Assembly: GCA_965262565.1 (NCBI GenBank)
Contig: CBDHFQ010000008.1
Span: forward strand, 62,001 to 126,000
Origin: CBDHFQ01 sp965262565
Lineage (GTDB): Bacteria > Bacteroidota > Bacteroidia > J057
Direction of reading: 5' to 3'
Length of the DNA stretch: 64,000 nt
The notes beneath the pieces were generated by a model that was not told the DNA's origin, did not search any database, and saw only the letters and a list, made by a program, of their open reading frames with translations. Shown in pieces: positions 36,571 to 46,285 of the stretch. A program made the position numbers and the translations under genes. Positions within the stretch are counted from its first letter, which is position 1. Each line of letters starts with the position of its first letter.

Positions 36571-38961
36571 ATGTTAACCGAAATCAGCTCAAGACTAAGA
36601 AGATGGGTTATTGGTATATATGCTAAAATATTACCATGGTTGGGCAAGATATATCTATTGCTACAAAAAAAATCTATTCTGGTTTGGGTAGCTTACTCCC
36701 TCGGTATTTTTTTCAGCTTGTTTATCCTTACCTTTGGGATCTTGTACATTGCAGTTTGGCTGGGAGTAGGGGGCCAACTTCCTTCTTATGATAGCCTTAA
36801 TCACATAAGACACGATGTAGCTTCTGAGGTATTTTCTTCAGACGGCTTGTTATTGGGAACTTATTATCGCGAAAACAGAATTCCGGCTGAATACAGTGAA
36901 CTGCCGGACCATCTGATTTATGCTCTTATTGCTACGGAAGATGCGAGATACTATCAACATTCAGGAGTAGATAAATGGAGTATGGTGAGGGTAATGACTA
37001 AATCCATTATTCTCAGAGATCAAAGTTCAGGAGGAGGTAGTACTATCACCCAGCAGTTGGCTAAAAATTTATTTCCAAGAAAGGGAAATGGATTGTTTTA
37101 CTTGCCATTCCATAAAATTCGGGAAATGATGGTTGCTGGTAGATTGGAAAAAATATACAGCAAGCAGGAAATTTTAGCCTTGTATCTTAATACGATACCC
37201 TTCGGGGAAAACCTATATGGAATACAATCAGCTTCAAGAAGGTTTTTTGATACTTCTGTAGATTCACTCACAATCGATCAATCTGCCGTTCTTGTGGGGA
37301 TGTTAAAAGCTAATACTTATTACAATCCGAGATTATATCCCGATAGAGCACTAACGAGAAGAAATGTGGTCCTCTCACAAATGGAGAAATATGGATACCT
37401 TTCCCAACCGGCATTGGATTCATTACATGATCTTCCTCTGGACCTAACGTACACTTATATCAATCAGCATGAAGGCTTAGCTACGCATTTCAGAGAATTT
37501 TTAAGAGTCAAACTGGAGAAATGGCTTGAAGAACATCCTAAAGAAGATGGAACGACCTATAATTTATATACGGATGGACTAAAAATCATTACCACGCTGG
37601 ATTCCAGACTGCAACATTACGCTGAGCGCTCTGTTGAAACCCACCTTGAAGAGTTACAGGAGTTGTTTGATCGTCATTGGAAGGGAAGAAAAGCCTGGTC
37701 AGTACATAAAGAAGTTACCATGCGGGGGGTTAAGCGTTCGAAGAGATACAATCAGTTGAAAGCTAAACATATGTCTGATGATGATATATATAAAGCGTTT
37801 AAAGAAAAAGTTCCTATGCAGATTTTTAGCTGGGAACATGGAGGGGGAGTTGATACGCTGTTGACTCCTCTCGATTCCATTGTTTATTACCAGTATGTAC
37901 TTCACTCAGGGTTATTAGCCATGCACCCTCGGACTGGTAACATAAAAGCCTATGTAGGTGGGTTCAATCATAGATTTTTTCCTTACGACCATGCCAGAGC
38001 ACAGCGGCAGGTGGGTTCCACTTTTAAACCCATTGTGTATGCCCAAGCTTTAGAGGCAGGTATTGACCCTTGTAACTTTATTGAGAATGAAAAGAAAACC
38101 TACAAAGAGTATAAGAATTGGACCCCGGGAAATGCGGATGGAAAATATGGAGGATATTATTCTATGAAAGGGGGGTTGACTCATTCAGTAAATACCATTT
38201 CGGTTCAATTAGTGATGAAATGTGGCGTTCCCAGTGTTGTTCAACTAGCTAAAAATATGGGAATTAAAGGGAACTTACCTCAAAATGATCCTTCTATTTG
38301 TTTAGGTACTGCCGATTTATCTCTCATGGATATGGTGCCTGCATACTGTACGTTTGTAAATAATGGCTTGCGAGTGGAACCAAATTATGTGTTGAGAATA
38401 GAGGATAATAAAGGAAATGTCATATTTGATGGGACCACAGGCAACCAGGCTAAGCGTGTACTCTCACAGAAAACGGCACGCCTTACGTTAGATATGCTGG
38501 AGAGTGTGGTAGATAGCGGAACAGCTAGAAGCCTGCCTTACAGATATGGGAGAACTGAAGAGATTGCAGGTAAGACTGGAACTACTCAAGAGCAAGCTGA
38601 TGGATGGTTTATGGGAGTTACGCCTGAATTAGTTGTGGGCGTATGGGTTGGAGCAGATGATCGGAGAATGCATTTCAGGAATCTTCAACTAGGTCAAGGT
38701 GCAAGAACCGCCCTTCCCATTTTTGCTTTATTTATGGATCAAGTCTACAAAGATGCGAACTTTTCGAATCTCCAACATGCGCGATTTAGTCCTATGCCTG
38801 AACCTTGGAAACAAGAAATAGATTGCCCCCTATATAAAAAACATAAAGATAACAGGTTATTTCGCATTCCTTTGAAAGAGCTATTTCAAAAAAGGAGGCA
38901 AAAAATACTTCAGGAAAAACAAAAGAAGAGGAAGAAGAAAAAAATTAGAATTCGATTTTAA
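36571..38961 (+). CDS. Penicillin-binding protein 1A (bifunctional class A PBP)
   Basis: The protein is 796 aa. A cytosolic stub (1-40) and one membrane helix (about 41-66) precede the GT51 transglycosylase with IATEDARYYQHSGVD (catalytic Glu124) and SGGGSTITQQLAKNLF. The transpeptidase has GSTFKPIVYA (Ser-x-x-Lys near 482), SVNT and KTGTTQEQADG (near 668). The tail ends with a Lys/Arg-rich run, KKRKKKK. It polymerises and crosslinks peptidoglycan. Catalytic residues are intact. Confidence 0.93.
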   Translation: MLTEISSRLRRWVIGIYAKILPWLGKIYLLLQKKSILVWVAYSLGIFFSLFILTFGILYIAVWLGVGGQLPSYDSLNHIRHDVASEVFSSDGLLLGTYYRENRIPAEYSELPDHLIYALIATEDARYYQHSGVDKWSMVRVMTKSIILRDQSSGGGSTITQQLAKNLFPRKGNGLFYLPFHKIREMMVAGRLEKIYSKQEILALYLNTIPFGENLYGIQSASRRFFDTSVDSLTIDQSAVLVGMLKANTYYNPRLYPDRALTRRNVVLSQMEKYGYLSQPALDSLHDLPLDLTYTYINQHEGLATHFREFLRVKLEKWLEEHPKEDGTTYNLYTDGLKIITTLDSRLQHYAERSVETHLEELQELFDRHWKGRKAWSVHKEVTMRGVKRSKRYNQLKAKHMSDDDIYKAFKEKVPMQIFSWEHGGGVDTLLTPLDSIVYYQYVLHSGLLAMHPRTGNIKAYVGGFNHRFFPYDHARAQRQVGSTFKPIVYAQALEAGIDPCNFIENEKKTYKEYKNWTPGNADGKYGGYYSMKGGLTHSVNTISVQLVMKCGVPSVVQLAKNMGIKGNLPQNDPSICLGTADLSLMDMVPAYCTFVNNGLRVEPNYVLRIEDNKGNVIFDGTTGNQAKRVLSQKTARLTLDMLESVVDSGTARSLPYRYGRTEEIAGKTGTTQEQADGWFMGVTPELVVGVWVGADDRRMHFRNLQLGQGARTALPIFALFMDQVYKDANFSNLQHARFSPMPEPWKQEIDCPLYKKHKDNRLFRIPLKELFQKRRQKILQEKQKKRKKKKIRIRF

Positions 38962-38974
38962 GAAATTTATTATT

Positions 38975-39017
38975 TGAAACTTCTGAGTTTAACAATTCCT
39001 TTCTATTGGAAGTTTCA
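38975..39017. repeat. Inverted repeat between PBP1A and photolyase-related genes
   Basis: The arms TGAAACTTC (38975-38983) and GAAGTTTCA (39009-39017) are exact 9-bp complements with a 25-nt loop. The right arm ends just before ATG 39023, so a hairpin could mask the start; no T-run follows. Confidence 0.5.
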
Positions 39018-39022
39018 CCTTC

Positions 39023-40552
39023 ATGCCAAACGCAAAAGATCTAAAATCAGGGCTTGTATTTCCTCATCAGTTATTCTGGCCCCAGCCGTTGTTGAATGAG
39101 GTACAAAGAATAGTATTAATAGAAGACAGTTTATTTTTCTATGACAATCAATATCCTGCCAAGTTTCACAAGCAAAGATTAATATTGCACAGAGCTTCGA
39201 TGAAGCAATATGAATCAAAGCTAATAGACGAAGGAATAGATGTTGACTATTATGATATAGAAAATTATCCGACCCTCGAAGTCGTTATGTCTCATTTGAG
39301 TGAGCAAAAAGAAATACAACAGATTTGGGTGATTAATCCTGTAGATTTTATCCTCGAAAAGCGATTGAGAACAAATTGCCGCAAATTCCAGTTGGGATTG
39401 ACTTTCCTGTATTCCCCCCATTTTTTAAATACAAAAGAAGAAAATGAGGCTTTTTTTAAAGATAGGAAGAGATACTTTATGGCTGATTTTTATCAATATC
39501 AACGGAAGAAGCTAAATATTTTAATGACAGAGGATGGGGAACAGCCTATAGGAGAAAAATGGAGTTTTGATGCGGAGAATAGAAAAAAACTACCTAAAAA
39601 ACTGGTTACTGAATTACCAGGTCTTCTCAGGATAGATGAAAGTGAATATGTAATTGAAGCCAGGACATATGTAGAACTACATTTTGGTGATCACTATGGG
39701 CAGACTGGAGAATTTAACTATCCGATAACCCATGAAAAGGCTGAAGAGTGGTTACATCATTTTTTAGAGCAACGATTTGAGAATTTCGGGCCATATGAAG
39801 ATGCCATCGTTCCGCAGCATTCCCATTTATATCATAGTGTACTTACTCCCATGATGAATATTGGGCTGTTAACTCCTGAAAAAGTCATTGAGCAAGCGAT
39901 CGATTATGCAGAATCAAATGACATTTCTCTTCCATCTGTAGAAGGATTTATCCGTCAGATTATTGGCTGGAGAGAATTTATGCGAAGTAGTTATGAAGAA
40001 TATGGGGTAAAAATGAGAACGAATAATTATTGGGGGCATGAATTTCCTATGCCTTCAGCCTTTTACGATGGGACCACTGGTATAGAACCTATAGATGATG
40101 TTATTAAGCGATTATTAACACACGCCTACACGCATCATATAGAGCGATTGATGGTGTTAGGTGGTTTTATGTTTATTTGTAGAATTCATCCTAATGAGAT
40201 TTACAAATGGTTTATGGAAATGTTTATAGATGCGTATGATTGGGTCATGGTTCCCAATGTTTATGCGATGAGTCAGAATTCTGCAGGAGGTCTTATCACT
40301 ACAAAGCCCTATTTTAGTGGATCCAACTATATTCGAAAGATGAGTCATTATGGTAAAGGTTCATGGTGTGATATATGGGATGGATTATATTGGAAATTTA
40401 TTTTTGATCACAGTGATTCTTTAGCCAAAAATCCCCGATGGGCGATGATGGTAAGTACAGCTAATAGAATGAAAGAACAGAAAAAGCAAGCTCATATGGA
40501 AAATGCCCATACTTTTCTTAAGAAATTGCACCAGGTTGCGGAGGTAACATAA
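39023..40552 (+). CDS. Cryptochrome/photolyase-related protein (FeS-BCP type) apparently lacking cluster cysteines
   Basis: The protein is 509 aa. The N-terminal DPRP domain (VFPHQLFW start) and C-terminal FAD-binding helices (LPSVEGFIRQIIGWREFMR, HIERLMVLGGF, TKPYFSGSNYIRKMSHYG) match the bacterial (6-4) photolyase/CryPro group. In characterised members a YCxxC...CPFN segment holds a [4Fe-4S] cluster. Here the same place reads MSHYGKGSWCDIWDGLYW (440-457), with one Cys (449) and no second or third. The photolyase fold should still bind FAD. The antenna is unknown. It is the last gene before gnd on the same strand, 106 nt apart. Confidence 0.82.
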   Translation: MPNAKDLKSGLVFPHQLFWPQPLLNEVQRIVLIEDSLFFYDNQYPAKFHKQRLILHRASMKQYESKLIDEGIDVDYYDIENYPTLEVVMSHLSEQKEIQQIWVINPVDFILEKRLRTNCRKFQLGLTFLYSPHFLNTKEENEAFFKDRKRYFMADFYQYQRKKLNILMTEDGEQPIGEKWSFDAENRKKLPKKLVTELPGLLRIDESEYVIEARTYVELHFGDHYGQTGEFNYPITHEKAEEWLHHFLEQRFENFGPYEDAIVPQHSHLYHSVLTPMMNIGLLTPEKVIEQAIDYAESNDISLPSVEGFIRQIIGWREFMRSSYEEYGVKMRTNNYWGHEFPMPSAFYDGTTGIEPIDDVIKRLLTHAYTHHIERLMVLGGFMFICRIHPNEIYKWFMEMFIDAYDWVMVPNVYAMSQNSAGGLITTKPYFSGSNYIRKMSHYGKGSWCDIWDGLYWKFIFDHSDSLAKNPRWAMMVSTANRMKEQKKQAHMENAHTFLKKLHQVAEVT

Positions 40553-40658
40553 TGGCATTTAGATTATGTTGTACTAGTTTTCTTTATCCTATCATTTTTT
40601 CTTGTATTTTCCCACACGTCAAAACCTTAATTAATTCCTTTAATCAAAGCTGGAAAAC

Positions 40659-42077
40659 ATGGAAGAAAAATTATATGATTTGAGTGTTGCAGGTTTGGGA
40701 GTCATGGGGAAAAATCTACTGCTCAATCTCGCCGATAGTGGATTTTCAATGATAGGGTATAATAGGAGTGAGCGTACTTTTGAAGATTTGGAACCGGGTG
40801 CGGAACAAAAGGAGATTATGCTTACTTCTTCACTAGAGACCTTAATCCATAGATTAAAAAGACCTAGAAAAATTTTGTTAATGGTTCCAGCGGGTAAACC
40901 TGTAGATCAAATGATCAATCAGCTGTTACCTCATCTCGAATCCGGGGATGTATTGATGGATGGAGGTAATAGTCATTATGATGATACTATCAGAAGAAAT
41001 GAAAAGTTGAGATCTCATGGAATACATTACCTTGGAGTAGGAGTATCAGGAGGTGAAGAAGGGGCAAGAAGAGGGCCTAGTATTATGCCTGGGGGAAGTA
41101 GAGAGGCTTATCAAATGGTAAGTCATTTTCTTGAGGCAGCGGCTGCCAAGGTTAATGGGGAGCCTTGTGTTACCTATTTAGGTACTGGAGCTGCGGGCCA
41201 TTTTGTAAAAATGGTCCACAATGGAATTGAATACGGCATGATGCAGCTATTAGCAGAAACTTATGATATCATGAAGAGAGGGATGAGATTATCTAATGAT
41301 CGCATTCAACAGGTTTTTGCCAAATGGAATGAAAGAAAGCTTGATTCCTTTCTGGTAGAAATTACGGCTAAGATTTTTCTTCAAAAAGATGAGTTTATTG
41401 ATGGCGCTGATTTGATAGATTATATATTGGATCAGGCGAAACAAAAAGGAACGGGAAAATGGACTTCCCAAAGTGCTCTTGATCTGGGTATCGCTATTCC
41501 ATTGATTGATACAGCTGTAATGATGCGGTATATGTCGGCACAGAAAAAAGAGCGAGGCATTATGGGACAAGCACTTACAGGTCCTGAGAAAAAGTTTTTT
41601 TCCGTAAATGATGAGGCTTTTATCGATATGCTGGAAGAGGCATTATATATTGCTTTTATGACAGCTTATGCTCAGGGGATGAAAATGTTAGAAGCTGCTT
41701 CAGAAGAATTAGAACTAGGGTTAAACCTCAGGGAAGTCGCAAAAATCTGGCGCGGAGGATGCATTATACGGGCTGACTTGTTAAAGGATATTATGGCTGC
41801 CTATGAGCGCAATGAGAACTTGACACATTTGTTCCTGGATGATAAATTTAATAAATACATTAATATTCATCAGGCATATATACGTTCTATTGCTGGTGTA
41901 GCTATGCAACATGGCATTCCGGTACCTGCATATTTATCAGTGATCAGTTATTTAGATGCTTATAGGAGTGAATGGTTACCTGCTAATCTGGTGCAGGCAC
42001 AAAGAGATTTTTTTGGAGCACATACCTATCAGCGGATCGATAGGGAAGGAGTATTTCATACTCATTGGGGGAGCTAA
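40659..42077 (+). CDS. gnd: 6-phosphogluconate dehydrogenase, decarboxylating
   Basis: The protein is 472 aa, typical length. The NADP-binding loop is GLGVMGKNLLLNLADSGFS, with YNRSE. The signature GVSGGEEGARRGPSIMPGG and the catalytic HFVKMVHNGIEYGMMQL (Lys and Asn of the KxxHN motif) are intact. C-terminal helices and the tail HxHTYQRIDREGVFHTHW match the family, whose tail closes the partner active site in the dimer. It makes ribulose-5-phosphate, CO2 and NADPH. A hairpin follows at 42086-42120. Confidence 0.96.
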   Translation: MEEKLYDLSVAGLGVMGKNLLLNLADSGFSMIGYNRSERTFEDLEPGAEQKEIMLTSSLETLIHRLKRPRKILLMVPAGKPVDQMINQLLPHLESGDVLMDGGNSHYDDTIRRNEKLRSHGIHYLGVGVSGGEEGARRGPSIMPGGSREAYQMVSHFLEAAAAKVNGEPCVTYLGTGAAGHFVKMVHNGIEYGMMQLLAETYDIMKRGMRLSNDRIQQVFAKWNERKLDSFLVEITAKIFLQKDEFIDGADLIDYILDQAKQKGTGKWTSQSALDLGIAIPLIDTAVMMRYMSAQKKERGIMGQALTGPEKKFFSVNDEAFIDMLEEALYIAFMTAYAQGMKMLEAASEELELGLNLREVAKIWRGGCIIRADLLKDIMAAYERNENLTHLFLDDKFNKYINIHQAYIRSIAGVAMQHGIPVPAYLSVISYLDAYRSEWLPANLVQAQRDFFGAHTYQRIDREGVFHTHWGS

Positions 42078-42085
42078 CATATAAA

Positions 42086-42120
42086 GGTGGAGATGCATTA
42101 TTAGGATATGCGTCTCCGCC
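42086..42120. terminator. Putative hairpin between convergent genes gnd and the TPR gene
   Basis: The arms 42086-42098 (GGTGGAGATGCAT) and 42108-42120 (ATGCGTCTCCGCC) pair over 13 bp with two G-U pairs and a 9-nt loop. The minus-strand exit is T-rich (TTTATATG). The right arm codes for the final residues of the TPR protein, so it may terminate both genes; the lack of a long T-run lowers confidence. Confidence 0.45.
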
Positions 42121-42799
42121 AAAATTTCCACCAGGCATTACTGTTACGTCTTTGTTCCTTCTGGAAATTTTCCATTCTTAGCAGATATATATTGGATAGC
42201 TCATTCATGGCAAGTTGATTTCCAGGATCGAGTTCCAGTGATTTCTTAAGCATATTCGCTGCCGTGTCCAGCTTATTTTTTTCTATTAGAATGATTCCAG
42301 CTCCTCTTAGCGATTTTGCTTTAATAGAATCAGGCATCCAGGGACGCGCATAAATAGCTTTAACATATAACTCATATGCTTCTTCCAGATGGCCATTATG
42401 ATGAAGGATCAGGGCCTTTTCGCATAATAGACTTGGATGATCGGGTTCTAAGAAAATGCCTTTATCAATGAAGCTTAATGCCTGCTTACAATCGTCTTTC
42501 TCAAAGGCAAGAAAGGCTAAATGATAAAAAACTTTTGAATAGGAAGGATGAGACGATTGTAGGTGTGCATCCCCGTAATTCTTCTCAAAATAAGGTGTAA
42601 AGGCTTCCCTTTCTTCTTTATCCCAAAAGGCGTATTCCCAAATATCCAAAGATATTTCTCTAAATGGCTGCCAATTCTCGGGAAGATCATTAGCTATTTG
42701 CTTTAGGATAAGCTCTGCTTTTTCATATTCGCCCCGACCAATAAAGTCTTCTGCCTTCAATAACATATCTTCTTCCTGAGAGACTAAGGGAATGTTCAT
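42101..42799 (-). CDS. TPR-repeat protein
   Basis: The protein is 232 aa and soluble by composition (no signal peptide). At least three tetratricopeptide-like helix pairs: residues about 15-45, 93-126 (HLAFLAFEKDDCKQALSFID) and 163-206 (AGIILIEKNKLDTAANMLKK, SLELDPGN). A conserved PDHPSLLCEKALILH turn resembles known TPR spacing. A basic tail (WKFWRRRIS) ends it. It is probably a protein-protein scaffold with unknown partner. Confidence 0.75.
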   Translation of the reverse strand: MNIPLVSQEEDMLLKAEDFIGRGEYEKAELILKQIANDLPENWQPFREISLDIWEYAFWDKEEREAFTPYFEKNYGDAHLQSSHPSYSKVFYHLAFLAFEKDDCKQALSFIDKGIFLEPDHPSLLCEKALILHHNGHLEEAYELYVKAIYARPWMPDSIKAKSLRGAGIILIEKNKLDTAANMLKKSLELDPGNQLAMNELSNIYLLRMENFQKEQRRNSNAWWKFWRRRIS

Positions 42800-42952
42800 A
42801 ATAATTAGTAACGCTTGAAAACTTACCTCTGACTAAGGATTTTTGTCCAATAATTATACAGCAAATTTAATGCCATCCAAGGCATAAAAATTACCATTTA
42901 CGCAATAAATTTAACCGTTCGGGAACAAATACGGAAGTTCGTTGAATAATTA

Positions 42953-44314
42953 TTAAAGCAACTCACTAGCTAAATTAGCAAGTTCTGAGCGCTCACCTTT
43001 CTTCAGGGTGATATGGGCAAACAAATGATGTCCTCTCAGTTTGTCAATCAAATAAGACAATCCATTACTCTGTTCATCTAGATATGGCGTATCAATTTGA
43101 TTAATATCCCCTGTAAAAATCAGCTTTGTGTCATCACCTGCCCGTGTGATAATGGTCTTTGTCTCATGTGGAGTGAGATTCTGGGCCTCATCAATAATAA
43201 ATATAACTCTTGAAAGGCTTCTTCCTCTGATATATGCTAGTGGAGTGATAAGGATTTTTTCATTTTCCACCATGCTTTCTATCCGTTTATAGTTTTTCTC
43301 AGTTTCCTTAAACTGATTTTTTACAAACTTTAGATTATCCCATAATGGCTCCATATATGGATTCAGCTTCGACTTGATATCTCCTGGCAAGTATCCTATA
43401 TCTTTATTTCCCAAGGGAATTACGGGCCTGGCTACCATAATAATCCTAAAATCACTTCTTTGTTCGATAGCTCCAGCCAGTGCTAAAAGCGTTTTTCCTG
43501 TTCCTGCTCCCCCTGTAAGCGTCACCAGTTTTATTTGAGGATTAAGTATGGCATGCATCGCAAAAGCTTGTTCAGCATTCCGTGGAGTAATTCCGTAGGC
43601 AGATTTTTTCTCCACTCTTTCCAGGGTACTGTTCAATGGGTTCATATAAGCCAAGGTCGACTTAATTCCATTTTTTAGTACAAAATAATGGTTGCTAACA
43701 GGCGTGCTTTCTAAAATACCTTTGGATTGAACAAATCCATTTTGGAAAATTTTATCAATAACACTAGAGTCCATATTTTCCCTGATAGTAACGCCACTAT
43801 ATAGGTTGGAAACGTCTTTTACCTTTCCAGTTTCGTAATCCTCAGCAGGGAGATTCAGTGCTTTAGCTTTTAGGCGGAGATTGATATCTTTTGTCACAAG
43901 TACTACACGAGCATCTTTTTCTTCTTCATTTAATGCAATGGCAGCATTTAAAATGCGATGATCAGGTTTTTTTTCATCAAAGATTTCTTCAGCATTGATC
44001 CTATTCTTATGGTGAGACATAATTACCTTGAATCTCCCTCCACTTGACTCCTGAATAGGTATCCAATCCTGCAGCGTAAATTTACCCGAAATTCTGTCTA
44101 TGAAGCGAATGAATTCACGGGCTTCATAGTTAATCGTGGCATTTCCTTCTTTGAAGTTGTCTAACTCTTCTAGTACAGTGATGGGAATAGCGACATCATT
44201 GTCTTCAAAATGATTAACAGCATTGCTGTCATGAAGTATAACCGAGGTATCGAGAACGTATATTTTTCTTTTCACAGCAGTAAGACCCTTAAAACTCCGA
44301 CAGAATTCGATCAT
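42953..44314 (-). CDS. PIN-PhoH family ATPase
   Basis: The protein is 453 aa. A GTG at 44275 would start it at KRKIYVLDTSV and is equally plausible. The N-terminal PIN domain (IYVLDTSVILHD, ELDNFKEG, LVTKDINLRLKA) has the acidic RNase-like residues. The C-terminal PhoH P-loop has TLTGGAGTGKTLLALAG (Walker A), RVIFIIDEAQNLTPHE (Walker B) and FTGDINQID. This YlaK/PhoH2-type fusion acts on RNA, combining ATP-driven remodelling with cleavage; the substrate is unknown. Key acidic and P-loop residues are intact. Confidence 0.9.
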   Translation of the reverse strand: MIEFCRSFKGLTAVKRKIYVLDTSVILHDSNAVNHFEDNDVAIPITVLEELDNFKEGNATINYEAREFIRFIDRISGKFTLQDWIPIQESSGGRFKVIMSHHKNRINAEEIFDEKKPDHRILNAAIALNEEEKDARVVLVTKDINLRLKAKALNLPAEDYETGKVKDVSNLYSGVTIRENMDSSVIDKIFQNGFVQSKGILESTPVSNHYFVLKNGIKSTLAYMNPLNSTLERVEKKSAYGITPRNAEQAFAMHAILNPQIKLVTLTGGAGTGKTLLALAGAIEQRSDFRIIMVARPVIPLGNKDIGYLPGDIKSKLNPYMEPLWDNLKFVKNQFKETEKNYKRIESMVENEKILITPLAYIRGRSLSRVIFIIDEAQNLTPHETKTIITRAGDDTKLIFTGDINQIDTPYLDEQSNGLSYLIDKLRGHHLFAHITLKKGERSELANLASELL

Positions 44315-44530
44315 CGAATTTCTTTTCCATATAGGACATTGAGCTGATCAATAGACCACTACTACCCTAATTATAGGCATTTCTCTATAGTCGACCAACT
44401 TTGAAAGGACAATTTCTTCCATTTGTTTAAAGATTTTTAAAAAAGTTTGAGAACGAGAATGAGCTTTTTTTACCAATATTAGCCTGCCAAATTGAAAATA
44501 ACATAAGAACGATCTAATAAAAGGTAAGAA

Positions 44531-45769
44531 TTAACTCACTAATCCTTTGGTGATGGCAATTTCCTTTGCCTTAGATGAAGGGTATAAAGAAGCAAGAATG
44601 GATAACAGCATAATAGTACTGAAAATGAGAATGAAATCATTCAAATGCATTTCTATGGGAAAGGCTGTTACCCTAAGAGAAGCTCCACCATATAGTTTGA
44701 TAATTCCATATTTATCCTGAAGAATTCCAAATAAAAAGGCTAATAGCATTCCCGTACCTCCACCTAATAATCCAATTAATGTACCTTCCAATAAAAATAT
44801 TTGTCGGATGGTTTTATTTGGCGTTCCCATAGATTTGAGAATGGAAATGTCTTTTGTTTTTTCAAGAACGATCATAGATAAACTTCCAACAATATTTACA
44901 GCAGCAATAGCAACCATTAAGGTCAATAAAAGATATACGATATACTTCTCATTTTTCATTACTCTATAAAGAGTCATATGCTGTTCTACATGAGTGAGTA
45001 CTTTATAATTGGAGGGGAGAATTTGCTGAAGCTCTCGTTTGATTCTGTTAGCCTGGTTTCGATTAATTATCTTTAATTCATAAGAAGAAATTTTATCCTC
45101 CCATTCCAGGTATGTTCTGACAAAGTTTAAATCTGCAATCATGTAGGCGTCATCATATTCTTTTTGAACACTGAAATAGCCTGACGGAAAAACCCGGGTG
45201 TATCGTATAGAAGACATTAATCTGAGGGGAGAATTTGGCGCATCTTGAGGGATATGTGATATCTGGATAGGCTGTTGATCATCATACCTGTCTGTATGAA
45301 GCCTTCCAGCTAATAGTGTTCCTAGTACAACCTTTCCATATCGTTCATTGGATGCGAGTTGGTAGCTTCCGTCATACACAAAGTTCTCTAATAGATTCAC
45401 TTTGGTAAAAGAAGAATCTACCCCTTTTAAAGTGCCAAATGCTTGTTGATTTTTATATTCCATCGCCACTTGAGCTTCCACTGTACGTGAAGCATATAGA
45501 ACACCAGTTACCTCGGTGATTTGACGATAAATGTCAGGATCATCAGGCAAACTCAACCCCTTCTCTGCAACGATCTTAATATCTGGATCCAATGCGCTAT
45601 ATAATCCTTCTATAAATGAGGAAAGGCCATTAAAAACCGATAAGGTAATCACCATGGCTGCACCTCCTACCATGATCCCAACCATGGCAATAAGCGTAAT
45701 GATATGAATAGGACCTCGAGTGTGTCGAGTGAACAAATATCTTCTGGCAATAAATAAAGAAAGCTTCAT
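44531..45769 (-). CDS. ABC transporter permease, LolC/LolE-FtsX family
   Basis: The protein is 412 aa from ATG 45769 (45787 adds six residues). One N-terminal membrane helix (about 20-45), a periplasmic domain of about 200 residues, then three helices (about 270-300, 318-345, 372-395) with the final FtsX-like loop SLYPSSKAKEIAITKGLVS. The order and the periplasmic domain match lipoprotein-releasing or macrolide-exporter-type permeases. It lies 55 nt downstream of rbfA, a pairing that I know from other Bacteroidota. The ATPase is encoded elsewhere. Confidence 0.85.
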   Translation of the reverse strand: MKLSLFIARRYLFTRHTRGPIHIITLIAMVGIMVGGAAMVITLSVFNGLSSFIEGLYSALDPDIKIVAEKGLSLPDDPDIYRQITEVTGVLYASRTVEAQVAMEYKNQQAFGTLKGVDSSFTKVNLLENFVYDGSYQLASNERYGKVVLGTLLAGRLHTDRYDDQQPIQISHIPQDAPNSPLRLMSSIRYTRVFPSGYFSVQKEYDDAYMIADLNFVRTYLEWEDKISSYELKIINRNQANRIKRELQQILPSNYKVLTHVEQHMTLYRVMKNEKYIVYLLLTLMVAIAAVNIVGSLSMIVLEKTKDISILKSMGTPNKTIRQIFLLEGTLIGLLGGGTGMLLAFLFGILQDKYGIIKLYGGASLRVTAFPIEMHLNDFILIFSTIMLLSILASLYPSSKAKEIAITKGLVS

Positions 45770-45824
45770 ATGATTTCCGTTTTCCATTCACGAGCTTATC
45801 CTTCCTCTAGTTAAGCCGTATGGC

Positions 45825-46229
45825 TCATTGACCTAACAATTCATCTTCTCCATCTTTACGCTTTTCTACATCCACAGCATCATCTTGTTTAATCTTATCC
45901 AGCAATTTATTAATTCTTTCAGCTTCCTTAAAAGAATCATCTTCATAAAACCGTAGCTCCGGTATTTTTCTAACCTTATTCTTTATTTTAGCGGCCAATT
46001 GATACCTTACTTCCCATGACTTTTCATTTAACAAATCAACAGTCTCCCTCAATTTGCTATCCGGAAATACTGATACATAAATTTTAGCCAGACTTAGATC
46101 CCTTGTAACTCTCACTACACTCGCCGTTATTAACCCATTTGAAATATATTTTTCCCTGATGGAAAGAATATTTCCCACTTCATTCAGAATCAACTTACTC
46201 AGTTTTTTTTGAACAATGGTTTCTGACAT
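45825..46229 (-). CDS. rbfA: Ribosome-binding factor A
   Basis: The protein is 134 aa with the KH-like fold of RbfA: a helix start (KKLSKLILNEVGNIL), ITASVVRVTRDLSLAKIYVSVF, then RYQLAAKIKNKVRKIPELRFYEDDSFKEAERINKLL, which is the diagnostic C-terminal segment (KxxPELxFxxDxS). It aids 16S rRNA maturation in the 30S subunit. It heads a likely two-gene operon with the LolC/E-like permease. Confidence 0.93.
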   Translation of the reverse strand: MSETIVQKKLSKLILNEVGNILSIREKYISNGLITASVVRVTRDLSLAKIYVSVFPDSKLRETVDLLNEKSWEVRYQLAAKIKNKVRKIPELRFYEDDSFKEAERINKLLDKIKQDDAVDVEKRKDGEDELLGQ

Positions 46230-46285
46230 ATACTTTTACACTTTTTGATAGATTCATCGTAGGAAGAATAGATTGTAGAAACTCA

